Origin: Treponema sp. J25 | GTDB taxonomy: Bacteria > Spirochaetota > Spirochaetia > Treponematales > Breznakiellaceae | NCBI RefSeq assembly: GCF_004343725.1 | Contig: NZ_PTQW01000003.1 | Location: 1 to 64,000 of the forward strand | Direction: 5' to 3' | DNA length: 64,000 nucleotides | Part shown: piece by piece, positions 1-7,271 of the stretch | Layout of the letters: each line of letters starts with the position of its first letter | Numbering within the stretch: the first letter of the stretch is position 1 | The notes under the pieces: generated by a model | What the model was told of the DNA's origin: nothing | Seen by the model: only the letters and a program-made list of their open reading frames with translations | Databases searched by the model: none | Translations under genes and position numbers: made by a program

Positions 1-1
1 G

Positions 2-1030
2 CGGTTTTTAGAGGTGCCCTTTAGTTTTAAATATATTTTATTAGTTCCTATAGCGAATGGAATTACCTATCTCCCTAATCGATGGTGGAAATCCTTTTTT
101 ACCGCGATTGTTGTATTATGTTTTATTTTTATTGATTATCAAATTATTTCTATAGGATTTTATACTTTTTCTATAGAAGACTATGTTCATTATTATTCTA
201 CTGTTACCACAGCTTATATTCTGGGATTGCGAAATATTTTGTTTTTTATCAGTGAAGCTTTGTTTATAATATTTATTGTTCTTGAATTGCAAAATGTTCT
301 TGAGGAATCACAACGAATTAAAGCTTTGAATAAAGAATTAAAAGAAAACAAAGAGAAGCTTGAATTTGCAAACGTACAATTACAAAATTACGCTGAACGA
401 ATTGAAGAAATTGCAAAAATTAAGGAACGGAATCGTCTAGCGAGAGAAATACATGACACTATTGGTCATTATTTAACTGGTATTACATTAGGTCTTACTG
501 CTACAGAAGAGCTAATAAAGCAAACACCTCAAAAAGTAATAGAACAGATCAAACGTTTAAAAGATTTGGCTCAGCAAGGACTTGTTGATATAAGGCGTTC
601 ATTAAAAGAGTTGCGACCAGATACATTGGAAAAGGGAACATTATCTTTTGCTATAAACAAACTTGTGAGTGAAATAAATGCAAATACTACTAAAAAGATC
701 TGTCTTAGAATAAATGGTGAGTTGGATAGCCTTACACCTGCTTTAGATGAAACGATTTACCGTATTATTCAGGAAAGTATAACGAATGCAGTACGTCACG
801 GAGAGGCTACTTATATTGAAGTAAAAATCGAAGTAGATGAGAAAGCTGTTCATCTTTCTATTATTGATGATGGCGTGGGAGCATCAGAGATAGAGGAAGG
901 TTTTGGTTTCTACTATATGAGGCAACGTGTATTAGACCATAATGGATTTCTTGAGATTGAAACAGAGCCTGGAAAAGGTATGAGGTTATTTGTATACATT
1001 CCTCGTTCTGGAGTTCGCTATCATGATTAA
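2..1030 (+). CDS. Sensor histidine kinase, NarL/DesK type, 5' end outside window
   Basis: The frame is open to the left edge, so the gene is probably truncated by the window; the first in-window start is GTG at 14. Counting from that GTG, hydrophobic segments lie at about residues 28-50 and 65-92, followed by a charged coiled coil at 93-140. The H-box reads REIHDTIGHYL with the phospho-acceptor at about H147, which is the HisKA_3 pattern. The C-terminus has an ATPase domain with an N-box (QESITNAVRHG) and a G-box (DDGVGA). It should autophosphorylate in response to a membrane or cytoplasmic signal and pass phosphate to the regulator encoded next, whose start overlaps this stop by 8 nt. The DNA is clearly more AT-rich than the core genes further right, which suggests acquired DNA. 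The signal is unknown. Confidence 0.9.
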   Translation, partial: RFLEVPFSFKYILLVPIANGITYLPNRWWKSFFTAIVVLCFIFIDYQIISIGFYTFSIEDYVHYYSTVTTAYILGLRNILFFISEALFIIFIVLELQNVLEESQRIKALNKELKENKEKLEFANVQLQNYAERIEEIAKIKERNRLAREIHDTIGHYLTGITLGLTATEELIKQTPQKVIEQIKRLKDLAQQGLVDIRRSLKELRPDTLEKGTLSFAINKLVSEINANTTKKICLRINGELDSLTPALDETIYRIIQESITNAVRHGEATYIEVKIEVDEKAVHLSIIDDGVGASEIEEGFGFYYMRQRVLDHNGFLEIETEPGKGMRLFVYIPRSGVRYHD

Positions 1031-1688
1031 AATTGGTATTGTAGATGACCAGGATATGGTCAGAGACAGTTTAAAAATCTTATTGTCAGCCCAGGAAGAT
1101 TTTGACGTTGTAGGAATAGGTAAAGATGGCTATGATGCGTTAAGATTAGTTACAAACTTACATCCTGATGTTCTATTATTAGATATTCGTATGCCTATTA
1201 TGGATGGAGTAGAAGCAACCGCTATGCTTAAAGCCCGTTCTCCTAGTACCTCTATAATCATTCTTACTACTTTTGATGATGATGAATATGTTCTTAATGC
1301 TATTTGTAATGGAGCCTCTGGCTATTTATTGAAAAGTGCTGCTATGGATGAACTTGCTAAAGCCATTAGAACTGTTTATGCTGGTGGTAGTCTTATGACT
1401 CCCGAAATTGCAACGAAAGCTTTCAGAATGTTTTCAGAAATTGCAAAAAAAAATACAAAGAAAGAGAAACTTGAAAATGATTATATATTACTACCTGAGA
1501 ATTTGAATAGAACTGAATTAGATATAATAGGTAAAATAGGGAAAGGTTTCTCTAATAAAGAGATAGCTTATGCTCTATCTTTAAGTGAAGGAACAGTGCG
1601 TAATTATATCTCAAATATTTTACAGAAAACAGGTCTTCGAGATAGAACACAGATAGCTATATTTGCAGTGCGTCACCATATGGAATAA
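1023..1688 (+). CDS. NarL/FixJ-family response regulator
   Basis: This 221-residue two-domain regulator has a receiver domain with an acidic pair near residues 8-9, phospho-acceptor D54 in LLLDIRMP, and a conserved Lys in LLKSA. A LuxR-type helix-turn-helix follows at about residues 160-215 (FSNKEIAYALSLSEGTVRNY). The ATG at 1023 is preferred over an upstream TTG at 990 because it starts exactly at the receiver beta-1 strand (MIKIGIVDDQ) and gives the usual 8-nt overlap with the kinase gene. Pairing with the upstream HisKA_3 kinase is standard for this family. Target genes cannot be read from the window; a small membrane ORF directly downstream is broken by an IS element. Confidence 0.93.
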   Translation: MIKIGIVDDQDMVRDSLKILLSAQEDFDVVGIGKDGYDALRLVTNLHPDVLLLDIRMPIMDGVEATAMLKARSPSTSIIILTTFDDDEYVLNAICNGASGYLLKSAAMDELAKAIRTVYAGGSLMTPEIATKAFRMFSEIAKKNTKKEKLENDYILLPENLNRTELDIIGKIGKGFSNKEIAYALSLSEGTVRNYISNILQKTGLRDRTQIAIFAVRHHME

Positions 1689-1692
1689 TACT

Positions 1693-1800
1693 ATGAAATT
1701 CAATAGTAAACGGGAAAAAATCTTTCTTTTATATTTTATGCTTTCCTCTATAATTTTTATTGTTTGTTATTTTATTTTTTTTACGTACCCGCTGCCATGA
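1693..1800 (+). pseudogene. Small membrane-protein ORF interrupted by IS66 insertion
   Basis: An ATG at 1693, 4 nt after the regulator stop, opens a frame with a basic N-terminus (MKFNSKREK) and then a strongly hydrophobic helix (LLYFMLSSIIFIVCYFIFF). The frame meets the left inverted repeat of the IS at 1785 and stops at 1798-1800 inside the element, giving 35 residues. Spacing suggests it was the third gene of the two-component operon. AT-rich DNA resumes after the right repeat at 3887, but no long continuation is evident, so the original length is unknown. It may be a real short membrane protein cut by the insertion or a chance ORF; the TM segment and position favour the former. Confidence 0.45.
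1785..1800 (+). repeat. IS66 left terminal inverted repeat
   Basis: GTACCCGCTGCCATGA is the exact reverse complement of 3871-3886. Identity decays inward and stops abruptly outward, which defines the element boundary. Confidence 0.85.
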
Positions 1801-1855
1801 GCGCATCTGTACAAGATAAGGAGGTGTGGTAAGCTCGGTGGCGGAGGATACGAGC

Positions 1856-2248
1856 ATGAAGCGATACACCGAGGGTGAGCGACGGGCCCTCCTCGCCGAA
1901 TTAGGGGCAAGCGGGAAGAGCCTGCGGGAGTTTTGCACAGAGCGGGGCCTTAACCAGAGAACCGTCCAGCGATGGCAGCGGGAAGCGCGCCAGAACGCCG
2001 AGCAACATGGCCCGGGCGAACGGCCCGGTTTTCTGCCGGTACAGATAGCAGGCCAGACCAGTCCCCTTCGCTCGAGCGAAGGCGCTCGCTGGTCCTGGAG
2101 TAGTCCTGGAATCGAGCGGAAGGGGCCCTTTCCCCGACTCATCATTCAGGGAGGGACTGGGTGGGTGCTTGAGTGGCAGGGGCCGGTAGAACAGGGAGCG
2201 TTAGAAGCGGCCCTGCGGGCGGTGGTTGGGGTATGTGGCCAGAGGTAA
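1856..2248 (+). CDS. tnpA: IS66 TnpA (Orf1), helix-turn-helix protein
   Basis: The N-terminal region has a transposase-8-like helix-turn-helix (YTEGERRALLAELGASGKSL, then REFCTERGLNQRTVQRW), which matches IS66 accessory protein TnpA. The C-terminal half is variable, as in the family. The start at 1856 has GGAGG about 9 nt upstream; a GTG at 1826 would be too close to its own purine tract. The gene overlaps tnpB by 16 nt, the usual translational coupling in IS66. No frameshift is visible. At 130 residues it is of ordinary length. Confidence 0.75.
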   Translation: MKRYTEGERRALLAELGASGKSLREFCTERGLNQRTVQRWQREARQNAEQHGPGERPGFLPVQIAGQTSPLRSSEGARWSWSSPGIERKGPFPRLIIQGGTGWVLEWQGPVEQGALEAALRAVVGVCGQR

Positions 2249-2571
2249 GCCGGCTGCGGATATACCTCAGGAGCGGGCCGACGGACATGCGCAAGCAGGC
2301 CTACAGCCTTGCGGCGCTGGTGGAACAGGAATGGAAGGCACCGTTATTCAGCGGGGACCTGTTTCTCTTCTGCGGGAAGAGTAAGCGGGTCCTCAAGATA
2401 TTGTACTGGGATCGGAACGGCTTTTGCCTGTGGACCAAACGGCTTGAACGGGGAACCTTCCCGTGGCCCCGGGGACAGAGTGCCACCGAGCCCGTGGTCC
2501 TGACCGCTCACCACACAACGCCGGAAGAAGGCCCCCGGGAGCGGGCGGCGACGGATTCGGGGAGACATTGA
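2233..2571 (+). CDS. tnpB: IS66 TnpB (Orf2), aberrant C-terminus
   Basis: The first ~75 residues carry the highly conserved IS66 Orf2 core (RSGPTDMRKQAYSLAALV, then FLFCGKSKRVLKILYWDRNG and KRLERGTFPWP). After FPWP the sequence stops resembling the family, which normally continues to a leucine-rich end before a histidine-rich tail. Instead it runs into a Pro/Arg-rich stretch that is an out-of-frame reading of tnpC sequence. I read this as the left side of an internal deletion joining tnpB to tnpC. The remaining core could be stable, but the family-typical C-terminus is absent. Confidence 0.75.
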   Translation: MWPEVSRLRIYLRSGPTDMRKQAYSLAALVEQEWKAPLFSGDLFLFCGKSKRVLKILYWDRNGFCLWTKRLERGTFPWPRGQSATEPVVLTAHHTTPEEGPRERAATDSGRH

Positions 2572-2581
2572 ACGGGTAGAG

Positions 2582-3940
2582 GTGTTCCACGAGCTTGATG
2601 AGGCAGCTCGCGCCTGTCCGTGGTGTGCGAGGGAACGGCCGGTCATCGGGGAAGAGCGGAGCGAAGAGGTAGAGATTATCCCTGCGAAGGTGGTAGTGAA
2701 GGTGCATGTGCGGCGGAAGTACGGCCCCTGCACCTGCGACGACTTCATCGGCCACGACGAACCGGCCATTGTCAGCGCACCGGCGCCAGCGAAGATAGCG
2801 AAGGGGAGCCAGTATGCCAACAGCACGGCGGCGTTCATCATCGTGAGTAAGTATGTGGATGGGCTGCCGTTATATCGACAGGAAGGGGCGCTCCAGCGGC
2901 TCGGGCTTGAGCTGGGTCGGGGGACCATGGCCCGGATGATTCTGCGGGTGAGTGAGGAACTGGAGCCGCTGTGGCGGCGGATGAAGGAGGACCTGCGGTC
3001 GTCGCCGGTCCTGGGGATGGATGAGACGGTGACGCAGGTGCTGCATGAGCCAGAGCGGCCTGCGACAAGTCAATCCCGGATGTGGGTTGCCCGGGGCTTC
3101 AAAGAGGGGCCTGGGTCGACGGACCCACCTCGCCCCATCATCTGGTTTGAGTATGCCGACTCTCGTTCGGGGGATGTGGCGGCGTCTATCATCGGGAACT
3201 TCTCAGGGTACCTGCAGACCGACGGGTACAGTGGCTACAGCCGCATTGGCCGGCGGCCGGAAATTATTCATGTGGGCTGCTGGGCCCATATCCGGCGGGA
3301 GTTCTATCGGCTCGTGAGTGAGCAGGGGCCCACCTGCACCGCCGCCGAGATGGTACGCCTCATCCGAAGACTCTATCAGATTGAAAAGGATCTGCGTGCT
3401 CGTCTTGCTGCAGGGGAACTTTCCCGGGAGGTCTTTGTGGAGGAACGGAAGGCTGCGACTGCGCCGGTCTTTGAAGAGATTCGCTCGTGGCTTAACCACT
3501 GGGAAACGAAGGTCCCGCCCCATAGTCCCCTGGGGTCTGCCATCGCCTATGCCCTGGGGCAGTATCGCCGGGCGATTCGGTATGTGGACCACTGGCTGCT
3601 TACCCCCGACAACAACCCCGTAGAGAACGCCATTCGCCCCTTTGTGATTGGCCGCAAGAACTGGCTTTTTCATGACTCCGTGCATGGGGCCAAGGCCAGT
3701 GGACGGCTGTATTCCCTCATCGAGACCGCCAAAGCCAACGGCCACGAACCCTATCGCTACCTGTGTCACCTCTTCACTGAGTACGCCCGGGCCTCGGACA
3801 AAAGTGCCGCCCTCGACACCCTCCTGCCGTACACCCTCGCCCCGGCTCCTATTAATCAGCCCCAACGGAGTCATGGCAGCGGGTACTTTTCTGAGAATGA
3901 AATAGTGCTTTGGAATTCTATTTTTAATTCTGGTTTCTGA
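2582..3940 (+). CDS. tnpC: IS66 transposase TnpC, N-terminally truncated
   Basis: The 452 residues retain a zinc-finger-like segment (ACPWCARER, then CTC) and a complete DDE core: Asp in VLGMDETV, Asp in YLQTDGYSGY, Glu in NNPVENAIRP followed by IGRKNWLF. The usual N-terminal leucine-zipper/HTH region of about 80-100 residues is missing. The frame is open back to a stop at 2501-2503 and already reads family-like (RRKKAPG) there, so the deletion lies just upstream. The GTG at 2582 is simply the first available start. The stop codon lies 54 nt beyond the right inverted repeat, so the last ~17 residues come from host DNA. The catalytic residues are intact, but activity is doubtful. Confidence 0.85.
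   Translation: MFHELDEAARACPWCARERPVIGEERSEEVEIIPAKVVVKVHVRRKYGPCTCDDFIGHDEPAIVSAPAPAKIAKGSQYANSTAAFIIVSKYVDGLPLYRQEGALQRLGLELGRGTMARMILRVSEELEPLWRRMKEDLRSSPVLGMDETVTQVLHEPERPATSQSRMWVARGFKEGPGSTDPPRPIIWFEYADSRSGDVAASIIGNFSGYLQTDGYSGYSRIGRRPEIIHVGCWAHIRREFYRLVSEQGPTCTAAEMVRLIRRLYQIEKDLRARLAAGELSREVFVEERKAATAPVFEEIRSWLNHWETKVPPHSPLGSAIAYALGQYRRAIRYVDHWLLTPDNNPVENAIRPFVIGRKNWLFHDSVHGAKASGRLYSLIETAKANGHEPYRYLCHLFTEYARASDKSAALDTLLPYTLAPAPINQPQRSHGSGYFSENEIVLWNSIFNSGF
3871..3886 (-). repeat. IS66 right terminal inverted repeat
   Basis: Perfect 16-bp reverse complement of 1785-1800. It lies inside the extended tnpC reading frame. AT-rich host DNA begins directly after it. Confidence 0.85.
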
Positions 3941-4034
3941 AGGATTGTAGGATTTCTTGAAAAAGTCAAATCCGTTAGAATTATTGATTCAAACTGGATA
4001 CCGGGTTGTTTGCTGTTATCCATGTAAAAATTCC

Positions 4035-4412
4035 CTATGCAACGAGTTCTTTGTCTAGCAGAAAGAAGGAAGAAATTTGCTCAAAGTTTACTATTTCTTC
4101 AGACACAGACCAAAACACAAACCCTTCCTTTCTTGTTTGTGTGCTTGAAATATCCTCTATTGATTTACCGCAACAGGAGTCATGATCAAGAATAAAAAAA
4201 TAATTATTAATATTCTTTTTCCATAGAATATTCATCTTGATATCCATAACTAATTCTTGATATTGATCAGAATAATAAACTGAGGCATTGTCAATTGCAA
4301 CAAAATAACAATCTCCCTCAGGTTCATAAAAAATAGCAATCTTTACCTGAGGAAAATAGGTTTGTATCGTTTTTTCTATATCAATAGAAATAAAAAGGTT
4401 AGGATCTATCAT
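4035..4412 (-). CDS. Unknown protein paired with HEPN gene
   Basis: This 125-residue protein starts at an ATG 17 nt after the end of the HEPN reading frame; a TTG at 4433 is less likely. I do not recognise a family. It is rich in aromatic and acidic residues with alternating hydrophobic stretches (KIAIFYEPEGDCYFVAID) suggestive of a small alpha/beta fold, and it has two adjacent cysteines (DHDSCCGK). It lacks the GSx10DxD nucleotidyltransferase motif expected of an MNT antitoxin. Same strand, close spacing and AT-rich composition suggest co-transcription with the HEPN gene and shared foreign origin. Confidence 0.55.
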   Translation of the reverse strand: MIDPNLFISIDIEKTIQTYFPQVKIAIFYEPEGDCYFVAIDNASVYYSDQYQELVMDIKMNILWKKNINNYFFILDHDSCCGKSIEDISSTQTRKEGFVFWSVSEEIVNFEQISSFFLLDKELVA

Positions 4413-4429
4413 AAAACAAATTCCTTCTT

Positions 4430-4826
4430 TCAAGGGATGACGGTAAGTACAGTGTTTAATTCTTGAAGAGATGCTTCCATTTCATCCCTACTAATCATTT
4501 TGTCCTTATAATCCGCTTTTATTCGTCGCTGGTATAAATTATCCCAGACATTTAATTTATAAATTTGATTCTTATTTCCTTCCATTAACTATGAGACACT
4601 CCACCAAGGCCCGTTGTATAGTACCATGGGAAAAAGGCTTTTCTGTAGCCTTAATTTTTTGTAAAAACTTCTCATAATCGAATTTTTTCTCTATCATATA
4701 TGCTTTTGCCTTTTGAAAGGCCGCGTAATACGCCCGGCTTGCCCCGGCATTATATGCGCTTATTTCCTCCTTATAGCAGTACTCAGCTATTTGTTCATTT
4801 TCTTTAGCTTTCTGATAGAGACTCAT
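4430..4826 (-). pseudogene. HEPN-domain protein split by a frameshift
   Basis: The first frame (4572-4826, 84 aa) contains a HEPN-like N-terminal half (AGASRAYYAAFQKAKAYMIEK, then FSHGTIQRALVECLI). A second frame (4430-4585, 51 aa), overlapping by 14 nt, carries the typical HEPN C-terminal helix (LYQRRIKADYKD). Joined, they make about 130 residues, the normal size of a small HEPN protein. The junction is a purine run (about 4572-4588), where one indel or a slip would restore the frame. HEPN proteins are often RNases or toxins in toxin-antitoxin pairs. The canonical Rx4-6H motif is not evident, so ribonuclease activity is uncertain. Alternatives are a sequencing error or programmed slippage. 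Confidence 0.6.
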
Positions 4827-5015
4827 AATACCTAGAAGTATTTATTTAAAATCTAATATTGTCAAGCATTTAGAAAAAGTTTTGGTACGAGTAACGCTAT
4901 GAACCTTTCAATAATTCCCCCTTTTTATAAACATCCCGTAAAAAGTTTCTTTCTATATTCTAAAAACTCCCTATTCTTTTTTTCAACCTGTAAGCGACTT
5001 CCTTGGCTTTAGTTC

Positions 5016-5522
5016 TTATTTCCCCTTAAAAACGCGGAGTACTGCCTCATAATTGGGTTCCTGGGCTATTTCGGGAACCTGTTCGGTGTAGATGACCCGG
5101 TTCTCTTCATCGAGCACCACAATTGCCCGGGAAAGGAGCCCTGCCAGGGGCCCATCGATAATTTCTACCCCATAGGCCTTCCCAAAATCTCGGCTCCGCA
5201 GGTCCGATAGGGTGATAACTTGATCGATCCCTTCGGTACTGCAGAAGCGTTTTTGTGCAAAAGGTAAATCTCGACTAATGGTCAGGATGACCGTATTGGG
5301 AAATTGGGCTGCCTCTTGATTAAAGCGGCGGGCTGAAGCGGCACAAACCCCCGTATCAAGACTGGGAACGATGTTCAGGATTTTCTTTTTTCCTTTGAAA
5401 TTATCCAGTCTTACATTCTGGAGTTCCCCGTTTACCAGGACAAAATCGGGGGCCCTGCTTCCTATGGCAGGAAGTTCCCCTATGGTATGAATGGGATTCC
5501 CTTTAAAGGTGATAGTAGCCAT
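5016..5522 (-). CDS. tpx: Thiol peroxidase (Tpx, atypical 2-Cys peroxiredoxin)
   Basis: At 168 residues it has the normal length. The peroxidatic Cys is C60 in PSLDTGVC, and the resolving Cys is C94 in FCSTEG, the spacing of the Tpx subfamily. The active-site Arg is in LTISRDLPFAQKRF. Tpx reduces hydrogen peroxide and alkyl hydroperoxides with electrons from thioredoxin in the cytoplasm, a useful defence in an anaerobe or microaerophile. The ATG at 5522 is preceded by a strong purine-rich ribosome-binding site. It is monocistronic, between the AT-rich island and a divergent oxidoreductase gene. This is the first gene with the composition of the core genome. Confidence 0.96.
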   Translation of the reverse strand: MATITFKGNPIHTIGELPAIGSRAPDFVLVNGELQNVRLDNFKGKKKILNIVPSLDTGVCAASARRFNQEAAQFPNTVILTISRDLPFAQKRFCSTEGIDQVITLSDLRSRDFGKAYGVEIIDGPLAGLLSRAIVVLDEENRVIYTEQVPEIAQEPNYEAVLRVFKGK

Positions 5523-5551
5523 GTCTGCCTCCCTTCTGCGTGTTTACTTAT

Positions 5552-5581
5552 AACATAGCCTTTTTTATGGTGGCTCGTCAA
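5552..5581 (-). promoter_or_regulatory. Probable sigma70 promoter of tpx
   Basis: On the minus strand TTGACG (5576-5581) is followed after 18 bp by TATGTT (5552-5557), about 30 nt upstream of the tpx start codon. Confidence 0.45.
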
Positions 5582-5802
5582 ATCATTACTAAAATAGTCT
5601 TATTTATAAGCCCCTGTGTATAATGGAACCCCCGTGTATCCCGTGTATAAAGGATTTTTTATTGAAGAGAGGACCGAGGAATGGAGCCCCGTATTAACAA
5701 AAGAGGGATTTTACAACTTCTCGCTATAAAGAGAGGTCTTTTTACCAGGGATTCTGCTGGTTTTTTGTGGTACTTTCTGTTAATCTTTCCGATAGGTAGA
5801 GT

Positions 5803-6708
5803 ATGAAGATAGAAAGCAAGTGTCATTTTTGTCCCCGCTGCGATGGTCAGGGCTGTATCAATGAACTTCCCGGGATGGGAGGGGTTGGTAATAACGAGAA
5901 TTTTATTCTTAACTGTAGTTCCTGGCAAAAGTACTATCCCCTGGTAGAGGAGGATACACCGTCGGTACCTCTCAGACTTGCTCCCATGACGGGGGCAATG
6001 CAAAATGTGGGGTATGGGGAAGAGGCTCCCTTCTATGGGGACCTTATTGGAGTTGCCCTTGTGGCAGGACTTCGACTTTCCATCGGGGATGGCTACCCCG
6101 ATGAAAAACTCCTTTCTGGCATAGGGGCCCTGCGCTCCTATGGGGTCAAGGGGGCGGTGTTCTGTAAACCCTATCCGAACCATCGGATTCTGGAACGGTT
6201 TGAATGGGCCCGGGATGTGGCGGAATACCTGGGGGTGGATATCGATTCCTATGCTATAAAAACCATGCGGGACCTGGTGCACCTGGAGCAAAAGGATGCC
6301 CGGTCTCTCCGGGAATTACAGCGGGCTGCCCATGTTCCCTTCGTGATTAAGGGAATTTTCAAAAAAGAAGATATCGACCTGGTGCGGGAACTGCGTCCCG
6401 ATGTGGCCTTTATATCTAATCATGGAGGACGGGTAGAAACGGTACGGGGTTCTACGGTGGATTTCCTCGCAGTTTACGGAAAGGAACTTCGTCGTTATTG
6501 TGGGGCTCTCTGGGTCGATGGGGGAATCCGGTCTTACCGGGACCTGCAGGTAGCCCGAGTACTCGGTGCCGAGGAGGCCCTGATTGGGCGTCCGGCGGTG
6601 ACTGCCCTATTAAAACAGGGTGTAGCGGGAGCCCCGGCGGTTCTCCAGGACATCCTGGAACCTCTGGAAGAAGAGGTCCCTTGCCTGGAACCTGAAATAT
6701 ATCGCTGA
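5803..6708 (+). CDS. FMN-dependent alpha-hydroxy-acid oxidizing protein
   Basis: This 301-residue protein is shorter than classical lactate oxidases (~350-380). It starts with a four-cysteine cluster (CHFCPRCDGQGC, about residues 7-18) followed by a Gly-rich GMGGVG. The barrel carries the catalytic His/Arg motif SNHGGR at about residue 206 and the FMN-phosphate region DGGIRSYRDL, then GRPAVTALL. Family members oxidise 2-hydroxy acids using FMN; the Cys-cluster subgroup occurs in anaerobes and its substrate is not established. The Cys motif could bind zinc or an Fe-S cluster. The ATG has an AGGTAG box just upstream. The region 5582-5802 holds the divergent promoter area and short GTGTATA repeats but no other gene. 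Confidence 0.88.
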   Translation: MKIESKCHFCPRCDGQGCINELPGMGGVGNNENFILNCSSWQKYYPLVEEDTPSVPLRLAPMTGAMQNVGYGEEAPFYGDLIGVALVAGLRLSIGDGYPDEKLLSGIGALRSYGVKGAVFCKPYPNHRILERFEWARDVAEYLGVDIDSYAIKTMRDLVHLEQKDARSLRELQRAAHVPFVIKGIFKKEDIDLVRELRPDVAFISNHGGRVETVRGSTVDFLAVYGKELRRYCGALWVDGGIRSYRDLQVARVLGAEEALIGRPAVTALLKQGVAGAPAVLQDILEPLEEEVPCLEPEIYR

Positions 6709-6773
6709 TTGTATAAAAATACAAAAAAACGCATAAAAGCCTTATTAACGCCTCTTTTTATGCATAAATATTC

Positions 6774-6802
6774 TTGACACTGTATACATATTCTGGTACG
6801 TT
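6774..6802 (+). promoter_or_regulatory. Probable promoter of gatCAB-aspS operon
   Basis: TTGACA at 6774-6779 is followed after 17 bp by TACGTT at 6797-6802. The -35 box is perfect and the -10 box weak. The ATG of gatC is 7 nt downstream, so the transcript would have almost no leader; an upstream TATACAT (6783-6789) is an alternative element. Confidence 0.4.
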
Positions 6803-6808
6803 GAAGTC

Positions 6809-7171
6809 ATGATTCAGGATGAAGTACGACTCACGGCAGAGCTTGCCCAACTGGATATGACAGAAGAGGAACTCCGCCGGGCTCTGCCTGCCATCGAACA
6901 GATGCTTGCTTTTTTTGCCGCCATGGATACCTTCTCTCTTGCGGCCCCTCCTGAGGTTTCCCCAGCCAGAGAGGATGCATTGTCCCTTTTCCTCCATGCG
7001 AAGGACGCACTGCCGTATGCGGTGTGGAAGAATACCTATGATAACCACCATGCCCAGACCTCTCACACCGATGGGAGCCATCAAACAAGACGCCCCGTAA
7101 ACCCCACACAGCTTGTGCAACTGGCGGGGGAAACGCGCCATTCTTTTATCGTGGTTCCCAATGTTTTATAA
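6809..7171 (+). CDS. gatC: Asp/Glu-tRNA amidotransferase subunit C
   Basis: The N-terminal 40 residues match GatC (VRLTAELAQLDMTEEELRRA, then LPAIEQMLAFFAAM). The protein is 120 residues, longer than the usual ~95, because of a His/Asn-rich insertion (YDNHHAQTSHTDGSHQ) in the C-terminal arm. GatC wraps around GatA and GatB in the heterotrimer that converts misacylated Asp-tRNA(Asn) or Glu-tRNA(Gln) to the amidated form. It is the first gene of gatC-gatA-gatB-aspS. No strong ribosome-binding site is seen, consistent with a very short leader. Confidence 0.82.
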   Translation: MIQDEVRLTAELAQLDMTEEELRRALPAIEQMLAFFAAMDTFSLAAPPEVSPAREDALSLFLHAKDALPYAVWKNTYDNHHAQTSHTDGSHQTRRPVNPTQLVQLAGETRHSFIVVPNVL

Positions 7172-7271
7172 GCCAGGCTGATGAGTTTTCATACAGAAGG
7201 TGCGACGGTCCCGCTGGGGCCCGCCAAAGCCAGGTCTATCAGAGGGTTACAACAAAGAAAGGATTATTCCT

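Larger units (their letters stand above)
1785..3886 (+). mobile_element. IS66-family insertion sequence with internal deletion
   Basis: This 2102-bp element is bounded by a perfect 16-bp inverted repeat (1785-1800 and 3871-3886) and carries the tnpA-tnpB-tnpC order of IS66. It is GC-rich between AT-rich flanks, so composition changes sharply at both repeat ends. Typical IS66 elements are near 2.5 kb. Here the C-terminal part of TnpB and the N-terminal part of TnpC appear to be missing around 2460-2580. The flanking 8-mers (1777-1784 and 3887-3894) are not identical, so no clean 8-bp target duplication is visible. Without intact TnpB and TnpC it is probably not autonomously mobile. Confidence 0.85.

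Noticed and set aside
3203-3874. 223-codon minus-strand frame in the IS
   Set aside because: Shadow of tnpC, whose DDE motifs are clear on the plus strand.
1777-3894. 8-bp target-site duplication around the IS66 element
   Set aside because: The flanks TTTTTTAC and TTTTCTGA share only a T-rich start and are not a duplication.
5618-5660. Three GTGTAT-type direct repeats upstream of the hydroxy-acid oxidase gene
   Set aside because: Short, irregularly spaced and AT-rich; not enough for an operator or CRISPR-like array.
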